From Porphyromonas asaccharolytica DSM 20707 (GTDB lineage: Bacteria > Bacteroidota > Bacteroidia > Bacteroidales > Porphyromonadaceae), in assembly GCF_000212375.1 (NCBI RefSeq), contig NC_015501.1:1674001-1738000 (forward strand): a stretch of 64,000 nucleotides of DNA, written 5' to 3'. Shown in pieces: positions 1-7,487 of the stretch. The notes below the pieces were generated by a model. That model made no database searches, was not told the DNA's origin, and saw only the letters and a program-made list of their open reading frames with translations. Position 1 is the first letter of the stretch. Each line of letters starts with the position of its first letter. The translations under genes were made by a program, and so were the position numbers.

Positions 1-648
1 CAGCGTACCTTCTGGCTCTATCTGACTGCAAAACTGCTCAAAGCCTGCCAGGTAACCCGCATAGTCTCCGTAGATGTCTAGGTGATCCGCATCGGTCGAG
101 GTCACGACAGCCATATAGGGGTTCAGATGTAGGAACGAGCGGTCATACTCATCCGCCTCTACCACCAGCAGGTCGGAGTGATCGGAGTAGATAAAGTTAG
201 AGCCCGTATCTACAGCCAGTCCACCGATGAATGCGGTACACCCCACCTCCTGGGCACCATCTAGGATATGTGACAGCATATTGGTCGTCGTGGTCTTACC
301 ATGCGAACCCGCAACAGCCAGTGTACGATAGTTCTCAGCTATGACCCCCAGCGCCTCAGCGCGCTTCAAGACACGGAAGTGATGACTACGCAGATAGCAC
401 AGCTCAGGGTGGTCGTGCGGTATAGCAGGCGTGTAGATGACTAGGGTATTGTCAGGAGTCATCGGAGCTGTCTCCAGCCACGCCGCATCACTGTTGTAGT
501 GTATAGCGATGCCTAGCTGCTCCAGCTCGTCCGTGTACATATTGTGCGAGCGGTCGTAGCCTGACACGTTGCACCCCTTGAGATGATAGTAACGTGCTAG
601 AGCACTCATGCCTGCACCTCCGATACCTATAAGATAAACGTAATTCAT
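1..648 (-). CDS. murC: UDP-N-acetylmuramate--L-alanine ligase MurC (C-terminus beyond window)
   Basis: MurC adds L-alanine to UDP-MurNAc, the first peptide-forming step of peptidoglycan precursor synthesis in the cytoplasm. The 216 residues present begin MNYVYLIGIGGAG, a glycine-rich nucleotide-binding start typical of MurC, and hold the ATP-binding loop AGSHGKTTTT at about residues 113-122. The reading frame is still open at base 1, so roughly the last half of a normal MurC of about 450 residues lies outside the window. It starts 38 bases downstream of murG on the same strand and is almost certainly cotranscribed with it; this order is normal for the division and cell-wall cluster of Bacteroidota. 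Confidence 0.95.
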   Translation of the reverse strand, partial: MNYVYLIGIGGAGMSALARYYHLKGCNVSGYDRSHNMYTDELEQLGIAIHYNSDAAWLETAPMTPDNTLVIYTPAIPHDHPELCYLRSHHFRVLKRAEALGVIAENYRTLAVAGSHGKTTTTNMLSHILDGAQEVGCTAFIGGLAVDTGSNFIYSDHSDLLVVEADEYDRSFLHLNPYMAVVTSTDADHLDIYGDYAGYLAGFEQFCSQIEPEGTL

Positions 649-686
649 GCGTTAGAGAAAGGGTCTTTGCAAAGTAATATAAGAGA

Positions 687-1799
687 CTACCACAGCAGCT
701 CCATCTGATCCACAATGCGCTCCACCGCTTGCGGTGTAGCGAGATCACGGAGCGCAGCCTTCATCTCATCCCTTCGCGTCTCGTCTTTGAGTAGCTCGGT
801 GATGGTGAGCCCCATCTGACCTACCGCTTCGCTGTCGGGGAGAAGGATCGCAGCACCACGAGTAGAGAGTGCACGAGCGTTTTTCGTCTGATGATCCTCA
901 GCCACATTGGGCGAGGGGATCAGTATAGCAGGAAGCTCCGAGAGACAAAGCTCCGAGACACTCAGCGCGCCCGCACGAGACACAGCCACATCGGCGAGGC
1001 TGTAAGCTAGATCCATACGCTCTACGTAGGCAGATACATAAGCTCGCTTGCTAATATCATACTCCTTGATCAGCTCCTGTGCTTCATGCTCATAGCTCCG
1101 TCCCGTCTGCCAGATCAACTGATAGCCCAGCTTGCTCCACTCAGGTAGCGCAGCCACGACCGACTCATTGATCGTCCTAGCCCCGAGACTACCGCCCATG
1201 ACTAGGATCGTACGCGAGAGTGAAGAGGGGAGTGCAAAGTACGCACAAGCCTCCTCACGAGTCGTATGGTTATACTCGATAGCGTGACGTACCGGATTGC
1301 CCGTTAAGATGATCCGATCACTCGGGAAGAAGCGCTCCATACCTGGGTAAGCGACGCAGATACACTTCGCCTCACGAGCTAGGAGCTTATTGGTCACACC
1401 GGCATAGCTGTTTTGCTCTTGTAGGAGGGTAGGGATGCCGCTACGCTGTGCCTCCTTGAGCGTAGGGGCACTCGCATAGCCTCCCACACCGACCGCTAGA
1501 TCGGGGTGAAACTCTGTCAAAGTCTTGCGAACCATCAGGCGGCTCTTGATGAGAGAGCGCAGCACCTTAAAGTTGCGCCAGAGACGCTTACGATCCATCC
1601 CCATGACAGGCAGCCCCATGATCTCATAACCAGCAGCGGGGACACGCTCCATCTCCATGCGTCCCAAGGCTCCCACGAAGAGTATCTGACTCTCGGGATA
1701 GCGTCGACGCACCTCGTCGGCAATAGCTAGGGCGGGGTTGATGTGTCCACCCGTACCGCCTCCACTGATGATCACTCTAGGTTTGTTTGGCTCTTGCAT
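687..1799 (-). CDS. murG: UDP-N-acetylglucosamine--N-acetylmuramyl-(pentapeptide) pyrophosphoryl-undecaprenol transferase MurG
   Basis: MurG transfers GlcNAc onto lipid I to make lipid II at the inner face of the cytoplasmic membrane. The 370-residue product has the family glycine loop GGTGGH at residues 14-19 and the C-terminal UDP-GlcNAc site (SRAGALSVSELCLSELPAIL). The frame is open upstream to an ATG at 1913, but the start at 1799 (MQEPNKPRVI) gives the normal family length, and a TACATTTG -7 box at 1890-1883 lies between the two candidates, which supports 1799. In related genomes murG usually follows ftsW directly; here its upstream side is a hairpin, a repeat array and an insertion sequence. 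Confidence 0.95.
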   Translation of the reverse strand: MQEPNKPRVIISGGGTGGHINPALAIADEVRRRYPESQILFVGALGRMEMERVPAAGYEIMGLPVMGMDRKRLWRNFKVLRSLIKSRLMVRKTLTEFHPDLAVGVGGYASAPTLKEAQRSGIPTLLQEQNSYAGVTNKLLAREAKCICVAYPGMERFFPSDRIILTGNPVRHAIEYNHTTREEACAYFALPSSLSRTILVMGGSLGARTINESVVAALPEWSKLGYQLIWQTGRSYEHEAQELIKEYDISKRAYVSAYVERMDLAYSLADVAVSRAGALSVSELCLSELPAILIPSPNVAEDHQTKNARALSTRGAAILLPDSEAVGQMGLTITELLKDETRRDEMKAALRDLATPQAVERIVDQMELLW

Positions 1800-1882
1800 A
1801 GCACGATGAGATCGATAAAAGTCTACTGAAATAAAAATGGTCTGTCGCAGTCGGCTCCACATAGCCCGACCGCAATCGCTTA

Positions 1883-1890
1883 CAAATGTA
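1883..1890 (-). promoter_or_regulatory. Putative -7 box for murG-murC
   Basis: TACATTTG on the minus strand matches the Bacteroidota -7 consensus TAnnTTTG. It lies 83 bases before the chosen murG start. No convincing TTG -33 box is seen 19-20 bases upstream, so the call rests on the -7 match and position alone. Confidence 0.45.
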
Positions 1891-1924
1891 CGAAAAAGCA
1901 CACAACTGCCCACTTTCGTTAGCT

Positions 1925-1966
1925 ATTGGCGATTGGTCACTGGCTGGCTAACGGCTAATCGCCAAT
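1925..1966. repeat. Inverted repeat ATTGGCGATT/AATCGCCAAT
   Basis: Perfect 10-base arms at 1925-1934 and 1957-1966 are separated by 22 bases that contain further GGCTGGCTAACGGCT-like repetition. It directly borders the first unit of the 22-bp repeat array. There is no T-run on the plus side, so it is not a clear terminator; it may be the edge of a repeat element. Confidence 0.5.
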
Positions 1967-1989
1967 ATCCACGTGGAAAATTTCAATTC
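1967..1989. repeat. 22-bp repeat array A, left fragment (split by the IS element)
   Basis: One unit with a CCACGTGG core at 1969-1976 and an A/T-rich tail. It is the left end of the array that resumes at 3562; removing the IS and one TTC duplication places the next core about 23 bases away, in register with the rest of the array. Confidence 0.75.
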
Positions 1990-2037
1990 TGTCCTCTCCT
2001 GAAATAGTACACAGTTGGGAAGCCAACCCCAACAACA

Positions 2038-2427
2038 ATGAAAGAAGAAAAAAGTACCCGAGGACGAAAGGGATATCCCCTAGATTTCAAGTGGAGAGTC
2101 ATTGACGACCTCCTAGCCACAGGTGACAGTATTGCCACCACCAGCCAGCGCTACGGCATTACCACACGCACCATTCGAAATTGGTTGCGTACCTTTGGTG
2201 TAGAGTTACCCAACCAAAGCAGCAGTAGCACTATGAGCAAGACAAACAAAAACAAAGACGTAGATCCAGAGTACGCAGAACTCAAGCGTGAAAACGCTCG
2301 TCTCAAAGCAGCCCTCTTCCAGGCTGAGAGCAAGGCATTAGTCAACAAGACACTACTCGAAGTGGTCTTGAATCGCTACCACATTGATCTAAAAAAAAGA
2401 CCGATTTGCAGCCGTGAGACAGCTTGA
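2038..2427 (+). CDS. IS3-family transposase OrfA (helix-turn-helix subunit)
   Basis: This 129-residue protein binds the ends of the IS element. The N-terminal half has a transposase_8-type helix-turn-helix (about residues 10-55, with TTSQRYGITTRTIRNWLRTF), followed by a Q/S/N/K-rich linker and a charged coiled-coil segment, YAELKRENARLKAALFQAE, at about residues 79-97, which probably mediates oligomerisation. The ATG lies 18 bases inside the left inverted repeat. Its 3' end crosses a run of eight A (2391-2398) and overlaps OrfB by 14 bases. The IS3 family normally makes an OrfAB fusion by frameshifting at such a site. Confidence 0.92.
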   Translation: MKEEKSTRGRKGYPLDFKWRVIDDLLATGDSIATTSQRYGITTRTIRNWLRTFGVELPNQSSSSTMSKTNKNKDVDPEYAELKRENARLKAALFQAESKALVNKTLLEVVLNRYHIDLKKRPICSRETA

Positions 2428-3469
2428 GTCCGCCAAAGTGAGAGATCAAAAGCTCTCCATAACCTACCTTTGTCAGCTGTTGGAAGTCAGCCGCAAAGGC
2501 TACTACAAGCACACCTTCACCGAGCAAGACGAAGATGTCAAAGTAGCCTCCGTCCTACACTATTGCCAGTATGTGCGCGGTCAGCTCCCCAAAGCAGGCG
2601 TAGACACCCTCCAGCAGTGTGCCAACGAATACTTCAAAGGGACCTTTCAAGTAGGTCGAGACTGGCTGTACAAAGTGTTAGGAGCCAACAACATGCTGCT
2701 GAGAAGTCGCAAGCGCAAGCGTCCACCCCAGACGACCAATGGAGTGGTTAATCACGGCTTCCAAGACCACCTGAACACCATCCCTAAGTACATCGCTACC
2801 GACCATTGCCGGCTCACCGTCTCAGACATAACCTACGTCAAATGTTTAGGGGGCTTCGCATATCTATCCCTGACGATGGACGCTTATAGCCGCATCATCA
2901 CCGGCTTTGACCTGCAGCCCACGCTCTCCACAGAGGGTCCCTACAACGCACTAAGACAGACCGTTGACTTCTATCAGAAGCATGGCTTTGACCTCAAAGG
3001 GCTTATCTTCCATAGCGACCGAGGCTGTCAATATGTCTCCAAGCAGATGACCGACTACGAGGCCAGCCTAGGCATCGTAACCAGTGTCACCCAGACCGGT
3101 AACCCCCTTCACAACGCTATGGCTGAGCGACTTAACGGGATCATCAAGAACGACTGGCTTTACAACTTCGAGGATAAGCCCATAGATGAAGTTCGAGAGA
3201 TCCTCTCTCAAACGATTGCTCTCTATAACACAGCGCGACCTCATCGAGCCATCAACAAGAAGACTCCGATGCAGATGCTCATACCAGATTACCCCAACCC
3301 TCTAACATCACAACCCTCTAAGAACCAGATAGCTAAGAACAATTCTCCCAAAGCTCTGAGCCTCAAATCTCCGAGCTCATGCCGCTTAACTCCACACAAA
3401 GACCTATCTTTGTGTACCTCCGCAGTAAAAACGACCCCAAGTCGTGTACCCCAGCAGGAGCAAAACTAA
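2414..3469 (+). CDS. IS3-family transposase OrfB (DDE integrase catalytic subunit)
   Basis: OrfB carries the strand-transfer domain. Within 351 residues there is an N-terminal HTH_21-like part (SITYLCQLLEVSRKGYYK) and an rve integrase core with the acidic triad in VSDITYV, HSDRGCQY and NAMAERLNG, ending with the family signature NTARPHRAINKKTPMQML. About 60 basic, serine-rich residues follow it, longer than usual. The first in-frame start is a GTG at 2414; the frame is open back to 2393, just past a TAA at 2390-2392. OrfB is in the +1 frame relative to OrfA, so a fusion needs a +1 or -2 shift or transcript slippage on the A8 run. Confidence 0.92.
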   Translation: MRQLESAKVRDQKLSITYLCQLLEVSRKGYYKHTFTEQDEDVKVASVLHYCQYVRGQLPKAGVDTLQQCANEYFKGTFQVGRDWLYKVLGANNMLLRSRKRKRPPQTTNGVVNHGFQDHLNTIPKYIATDHCRLTVSDITYVKCLGGFAYLSLTMDAYSRIITGFDLQPTLSTEGPYNALRQTVDFYQKHGFDLKGLIFHSDRGCQYVSKQMTDYEASLGIVTSVTQTGNPLHNAMAERLNGIIKNDWLYNFEDKPIDEVREILSQTIALYNTARPHRAINKKTPMQMLIPDYPNPLTSQPSKNQIAKNNSPKALSLKSPSSCRLTPHKDLSLCTSAVKTTPSRVPQQEQN

Positions 3470-3561
3470 CAAATGAGTACACTCACAGGACTAACAAAAA
3501 TAGCCCGTGTACCATCTCAGTAATACCTCCCCAACTGTGTACTTTTTTCAGGAAGAGGACA

Positions 3562-3760
3562 TTCTCCACGGAGCTATTTTTTATTTTCCACGTGGGCGTG
3601 AATCATTTCCTCCGAAGTTTCATTTGATTCCTCCGAAGTTTTATTTCTTCTCCACGTGGAGAATTTTCTTTTTCCACGTGGATATTTCAAAATCCCCAGG
3701 TGGGGATTTTTTCGTCCCAATGCGGATGGGACAAATTCGTCCCATAAGTATGGGACGACT
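3562..3760. repeat. 22-bp repeat array A, main part
   Basis: Successive units of 21-22 bp carry cores TCCACGGA (3566), CCACGTGG (3588), CCTCCGAAG (3609), CCTCCGAAG (3630), CCACGTGG (3652), CCACGTGG (3674) and CCCCAGGTGGGG (3694), each followed by an A/T-rich spacer. Two further palindromic units, GTCCC...GGGAC (3714-3732 and 3739-3756), follow at about 25-bp spacing. The ACGT cores on either side of the two CCGAAG units are 64 bp apart. No coding frame explains the sequence. Confidence 0.85.
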
Positions 3761-4139
3761 CTTCCGGACTATTTACCATATTATATACGTAGCCTAGTCG
3801 ACACGAGTAACCCGAGACGTATAACGATCATACGTGTAACCCTTTGTAGGAGAATATCTTATCATGCTGTAGGCGTCCGACTATTACGCTCGGGTAGGTA
3901 GACTGGTCTGACTCCGACCTGGCGCTATGGACTTTGTGCTCTATATCCTCAGACTAATCATTGTGTCGCGCCTCTTTGTGGACTGTTAAAACGCTTGCAG
4001 GCTACAGACGGATCTTGAGTACACTTGAGTGCGATCCCGATGGTCGTTCCATATTACCTTTGCATGGTCTTCACTTACTAGAAGCTCTCACAAGGTGGAC
4101 ACACGGCTCGGGAGAGACCGTCTGTTGCGCCACATCGAT
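3761..4139. other. Gene-free stretch with decayed repeats
   Basis: No convincing gene is seen. At 3796-3850 there is a copy of a motif (ATACGTGTAACC then TTGTAGG) that recurs at 4145-4180 and, more degenerate, at 32037-32053. An isolated TACCTTTG box lies at 4055-4062 without a recognisable gene after it. Short open frames here have no family features and unnatural composition. Confidence 0.5.
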
Positions 4140-4262
4140 ACCGTATAACAATGATACGTGTAACCAGTTGTAGGGCTCGCGCGTCCGTTGTATCAAAGGT
4201 TACAGCGTTGTGGTTTTGATGGGCTCAGACGCCCTCTTAGTAAACACGAGCCGTGCGTCCTT
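4140..4262. repeat. Degenerate dispersed element, copy 1 (GTGTAACC...CGTGCGTCC)
   Basis: By eye this stretch aligns along about 110 bases with 32030-32145: both run ACGTG(T/C)AACC, TTGTA, GCGTCCGTTGT(A/G)TCAAAGG, ACAGCG, a T-rich patch, and end with GAGCCGTGCGTCC or GAACCGTGCGTCC. A partial third copy is at 3796-3850. The copies are non-coding. The right edge reaches the 3' end of the neighbouring minus-strand regulator gene. Confidence 0.65.
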
Positions 4263-4758
4263 ACCGATTGCTCTGAGGAACGAATATCTCATAGCTCCCA
4301 TCGCTGTAGAAGATACGTATCTCACTCACCTCACGAGCTGCAGTATGCTGCTGAAGGAGCATCTGACGTATCTGCTCTACCTCCTCTGGAGTAAATGGTA
4401 TGGACATCTGTCCACTTTGTAAAGTTGGCTCGGGAGAGGGGGTACTCTGTGCCGTCTGTGAAGATGATGCACTGGTCTCATAACTCCCGAAGAGACTGCT
4501 CTCTATGGGTAGCGAGGTGCTCTGCGTCTCACGCTTAGGTGTCCCCTTGCCAAAGAGCAACCACTCATAGCTCCACGATGGGTAAGCGGCTATGATGTTA
4601 TTGAGTGTCTCTATGGTGGGTCGATTGCGCCCGTTGAGCATATGACTAATAACAGACGGCGTAATCCCCGCCTCTGTAGCAAAAGCTGTAGCGTTTAGCT
4701 CCATAGAGTCCATCATATAGCGGACACGCTCTATAATTCCCTCAGATTCTATTAGCAT
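4261..4758 (-). CDS. Small XRE-type helix-turn-helix transcriptional regulator
   Basis: A 165-residue cytoplasmic DNA-binding protein. Residues 20-60 form a Cro/CI-like helix-turn-helix (AFATEAGITPSVISHMLNGR), followed by PSWSYEWLLFGKG, a phrase common at the end of this domain in Bacteroidota regulators. A low-complexity S/T/Q linker leads to a C-terminal segment of unknown fold. The frame is open to an ATG at 4824, but that start falls almost at the transcription start predicted from the TACATTTG box at 4842-4835, so 4758 is preferred. The targets are unknown; an inverted repeat just upstream suggests autoregulation. It has no operon partner. Confidence 0.8.
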   Translation of the reverse strand: MLIESEGIIERVRYMMDSMELNATAFATEAGITPSVISHMLNGRNRPTIETLNNIIAAYPSWSYEWLLFGKGTPKRETQSTSLPIESSLFGSYETSASSSQTAQSTPSPEPTLQSGQMSIPFTPEEVEQIRQMLLQQHTAAREVSEIRIFYSDGSYEIFVPQSNR

Positions 4759-4773
4759 AGTCTTTTCCCTTAG

Positions 4774-4849
4774 TAATACATTTGTGACATGCGAAAATAC
4801 AGGCGATTGAATTGTGTCAAGCATCTTCGCAATACAAATGTAGTAAATA
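4774..4849. promoter_or_regulatory. Inverted-repeat promoter/operator region of the XRE regulator
   Basis: Plus strand 4774-4795 (TAATACATTTG...GCGAA) recurs in reverse at 4849-4826 (TACTACATTTG...GCGAA). Each arm contains a TACATTTG -7-type box (4777-4784 plus, 4842-4835 minus). The minus box can drive the regulator gene. A related GCGCAATACGTTTG sequence occurs at 5202-5215. This is a candidate operator; the assignment is inference. Confidence 0.45.
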
Positions 4850-5413
4850 CAATTGAGATAATAAGAAACATGGTGGATAAATAGGATCCAAATAGGGGAT
4901 TGTTCAGTAAGCAGCTAGTTTTCTACTTGTACTTCAGCTACTCATATTGGTATCTATTGATTGGGTATATGATCGTTACGGATATTCCTGATGGAGTAGG
5001 GTAGGGAGAGATTATTAGATAGCTATATATTTCAATACAGTAGCAAAGATCTACTTAGCAATCGAGCTATATCAACCTCATATATAGGTAGTAATACAAC
5101 ATTTGGACAGAATAATAATATTGTGAAACGGATTGTTTTACAAATAAATCGACGACGCCGTATGCGTGCTCGCAATAGAAGATTTACTTGTGCGAAGTAT
5201 TGCGCAATACGTTTGTATTGGGTATCTATGCGGGTGTAATTGTATTGAATTTCATTTGTAGTTGCTTATGAGTTCATTTGTGAATTGCCATTACCTCTTC
5301 TCTCGACTGTTTGCCTATATGGGCAAACGGCAAAAAAGCTGTACTTTTGTCTCAGCAGAAGCAAGGAGTCTCAAAGAGTGGCTCTCGATAGTTTCTTATA
5401 CGCATACAAATGA
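4850..5413. other. A/T-rich intergenic region with putative pyrK-pyrD promoter
   Basis: No gene is supported here. TACGTTTG at 5208-5215 matches the -7 consensus in the pyrK direction, with a TTG at 5188-5190, 17 bases upstream (slightly short spacing). The box overlaps the palindrome TATTGCGCAATA (5199-5210). The rest is A/T-rich without notable repeats. Confidence 0.4.
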
Positions 5414-6238
5414 ATGGATATGGATCGGACCAAATCATCACAGCCTGTTAGCGTTGATGCTATTGTCATCAATAATGAGCAGGTAGCTCCACGCTATCAC
5501 CTACTTTACTTAAGACTAGAGATCACCTCTAGCTCTAGTGTGTCGTGGCTAAAAGGGGTGGAACCTGGACAGTTCGTACAAATAGACTGTCGTCCAGCAG
5601 GAATACTCTTGAGGCGCCCCATATCTATATATAAGTGGTCTAGCGAAGAGCTCTGTCTGACTCTCCTAGTGCAGCGAGTGGGACGTGGGAGTAGCTATAT
5701 GTGCGATCTAAAAACGGGTGATAAGATCAATATAATCGGACCTTTAGGCACGCCCTTTGCAACAGATCCTGCCATTGCTGGAAAGCGTCCGCTCCTAATC
5801 GCTGGAGGGGTCGGTATGGCTCCCATTATTATGCTAGCTCACCATTTGCAGCAGCTGTTAGGAGTGCACCCCCACTTGATCATAGGAGCTCGCACCTCTT
5901 CTTTACTGATACTTCGCGATGAAATTGAGCAGATCGGTTGCTCCTATAGTTATACGACTGACGATGGGTCTTATGGTACTCGAGGAGCCGTCTTGGCTGC
6001 TCCTGAGCTAGAGCAAGGTGACTACTCGATGATCTATACTTGCGGCCCTCGTCCTATGATGCGAGCTATCCATGGCTGGGCAAAGAAGCATAACGTGCCT
6101 GGTCAAGCTTCGCTCGAAAATCTGATGGCTTGTGGTGTGGGTGCATGCCTTTGCTGTGTAGAGAATATTGCAAACCAGGGCAATACGTGCGTCTGTACGG
6201 ATGGTCCTGTATTTAACTTTGATCAACTATTATGGTAA
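5414..6238 (+). CDS. pyrK: Dihydroorotate dehydrogenase B electron-transfer subunit PyrK
   Basis: PyrK carries electrons from the type 1B dihydroorotate dehydrogenase to NAD+ in pyrimidine synthesis. The 274-residue product has a ferredoxin-reductase-like FAD domain with RRPISIY at about residues 67-73, an NAD-binding domain starting [11 protein letters not shown] (127-137), and a C-terminal [2Fe-2S] cysteine cluster with Cys at 240, 245, 248 and 259 or 261. The start MDMDRTKSS is the first ATG that keeps the family length. The last codons overlap the pyrD start by 7 bases, so the two subunits are translationally coupled. Confidence 0.95.
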   Translation: MDMDRTKSSQPVSVDAIVINNEQVAPRYHLLYLRLEITSSSSVSWLKGVEPGQFVQIDCRPAGILLRRPISIYKWSSEELCLTLLVQRVGRGSSYMCDLKTGDKINIIGPLGTPFATDPAIAGKRPLLIAGGVGMAPIIMLAHHLQQLLGVHPHLIIGARTSSLLILRDEIEQIGCSYSYTTDDGSYGTRGAVLAAPELEQGDYSMIYTCGPRPMMRAIHGWAKKHNVPGQASLENLMACGVGACLCCVENIANQGNTCVCTDGPVFNFDQLLW

Positions 6239-7146
6239 GCACATCTGTCAATATAGGAGGGGGAATTACGCTTAAGAACCCCATTCTAACAGCTTCTGGT
6301 ACTTTCGGTTATGGGTTGGAGTTTGCTCCATTTCAAGATCTCAATGAGCTAGGTGGATTTATAGTCAAAGGGACTACACTGCACCCGCGACAAGGAAATC
6401 CATACCCTCGTATGGCAGAGACAACGGCTGGTATGCTTAACTGTGTAGGTCTACAAAACAAGGGCGTGGACTACCTGATAGAGCATATCCTACCTGAGAT
6501 AAGTCACTATGATACAGAGATTCTGGTCAATGTGAGTGGCTCTACGATCGAAGATTATGTCGCTTGTGCTGAGCGACTAAATGATCACCCGAAGGTGCGT
6601 GCTATCGAGCTAAATATCAGCTGTCCGAATGTAAAAGAGGGCGGCATGTCTTTTGGTGTCAATTGCGAGAGTGCCTACGAGGTGATTTCTGCAGTGCGAA
6701 AGGCTTACAAGGGGCATCTGATGGTCAAGCTTTCGCCCAATGTCACCGACATTACAGCGATCGCATGTGCTGCCGAAGAAGCTGGCGCTGACAGTCTTTC
6801 GCTTATCAATACGCTCCTCGGTATGGCTATTGATGTCAAGACGCGCAAACCTAAACTATCTACAATCACTGGAGGACTGAGCGGCCCTGCTGTCAAACCT
6901 ATAGCCGTTCGTATGGTGTGGCAAGTGGCGCAGGCGGTATCGATACCAGTCATAGGATTAGGAGGTATCGCTACTATCGAAGATGTAATCGAATTCCTAC
7001 TAGCAGGTGCTACAGCCGTGCAAGTTGGCACCTACAACTTCGTCGAGCCTGACATAGCCTCTAAGCTTGTTCTCCAGCTATCTAACTATCTCGAAGAAAA
7101 TCACATCTCAGATGTCCAAGAACTGATCGGAGCCTTATCGATTTAA
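6232..7146 (+). CDS. pyrD: Dihydroorotate dehydrogenase B catalytic subunit PyrD
   Basis: This FMN enzyme oxidises dihydroorotate to orotate in the fourth step of UMP synthesis and forms a heterotetramer with PyrK. The 304-residue barrel starts with a typical 1B sequence ([17 protein letters not shown]), has the FMN phosphate motif near GLGGI, and carries the active-site cysteine in NISCPN at residue 131, the mark of class 1 enzymes (class 2 uses serine). The ATG overlaps the pyrK stop. The use of the NAD-linked 1B form fits an anaerobe. Confidence 0.96.
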   Translation: MVSTSVNIGGGITLKNPILTASGTFGYGLEFAPFQDLNELGGFIVKGTTLHPRQGNPYPRMAETTAGMLNCVGLQNKGVDYLIEHILPEISHYDTEILVNVSGSTIEDYVACAERLNDHPKVRAIELNISCPNVKEGGMSFGVNCESAYEVISAVRKAYKGHLMVKLSPNVTDITAIACAAEEAGADSLSLINTLLGMAIDVKTRKPKLSTITGGLSGPAVKPIAVRMVWQVAQAVSIPVIGLGGIATIEDVIEFLLAGATAVQVGTYNFVEPDIASKLVLQLSNYLEENHISDVQELIGALSI

Positions 7147-7195
7147 CGACTCCGAAAGGCTCTGGCTATAATATGTGCTACCAGACTCTTCGAAC

Positions 7196-7252
7196 AATCT
7201 ATCTAGATTTACCAAATCTATCTAGATCTACAGAATCCATCCAGATCTACAC
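7196..7252. repeat. Three tandem 19-bp repeats
   Basis: Units at 7196-7214, 7215-7233 and 7234-7252 follow the pattern AAT(C)YATC(Y)AGAT(Y)TAC with a few substitutions, and a partial unit follows. They lie downstream of pyrD in a region (7147-7487) with no gene. They contain TCTAGA/AGATCT palindromic cores. Function unknown. Confidence 0.75.
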
Positions 7253-7487
7253 ATCTATACCAGGCGTGCTACAAGAACTCTTCAGGCTGTCCAGCAGGAT
7301 CTTCACAGATCATGGAGCAATATGGGTAGATTTTGTTGGACATCCACGCTGATTTCAGAATGAGTTTTATGTTTAGTTCGAAAAATCATCAATATAGGAG
7401 GAAAAGGTGCTTGTAATCTCAGTTTTTTGTTTAACTTCGCACTGTCAAATAAAATGCCACTCTTTTAACGCGAACAATGGATACACT

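Larger units (their letters stand above)
1990..3561 (+). mobile_element. IS3-family insertion sequence, complete, with 3-bp target duplication
   Basis: The element is 1572 bp, starts with TG and ends with CA. Its imperfect terminal inverted repeats at 1990-2019 and 3530-3561 differ by two single-base gaps and a few substitutions, and both contain AGTACACAGTTGGG. The bases TTC occur immediately outside each end (1987-1989 and 3562-3564), consistent with a 3-bp target-site duplication. Two overlapping frames encode the OrfA and OrfB transposase parts, both without internal stops. Intact ends, duplication and frames suggest a recent and possibly still mobile insertion. It lies inside a 22-bp repeat array. 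Confidence 0.93.

Noticed and set aside
1506-1730. Plus-strand frame antisense to murG
   Set aside because: Antisense shadow of murG without family features.
2391-2415. Classical -1 programmed frameshift for the IS3 transposase
   Set aside because: The -1 frame reaches a stop at 2415-2417, before the orfB domain.
3507-3797. Plus-strand frames through array A
   Set aside because: They consist of translated repeat units (FPRG, FHVG patterns) and begin inside the IS end.
5262-5486. 74-codon frame before pyrK
   Set aside because: It overlaps the pyrK start and has no recognisable domain.
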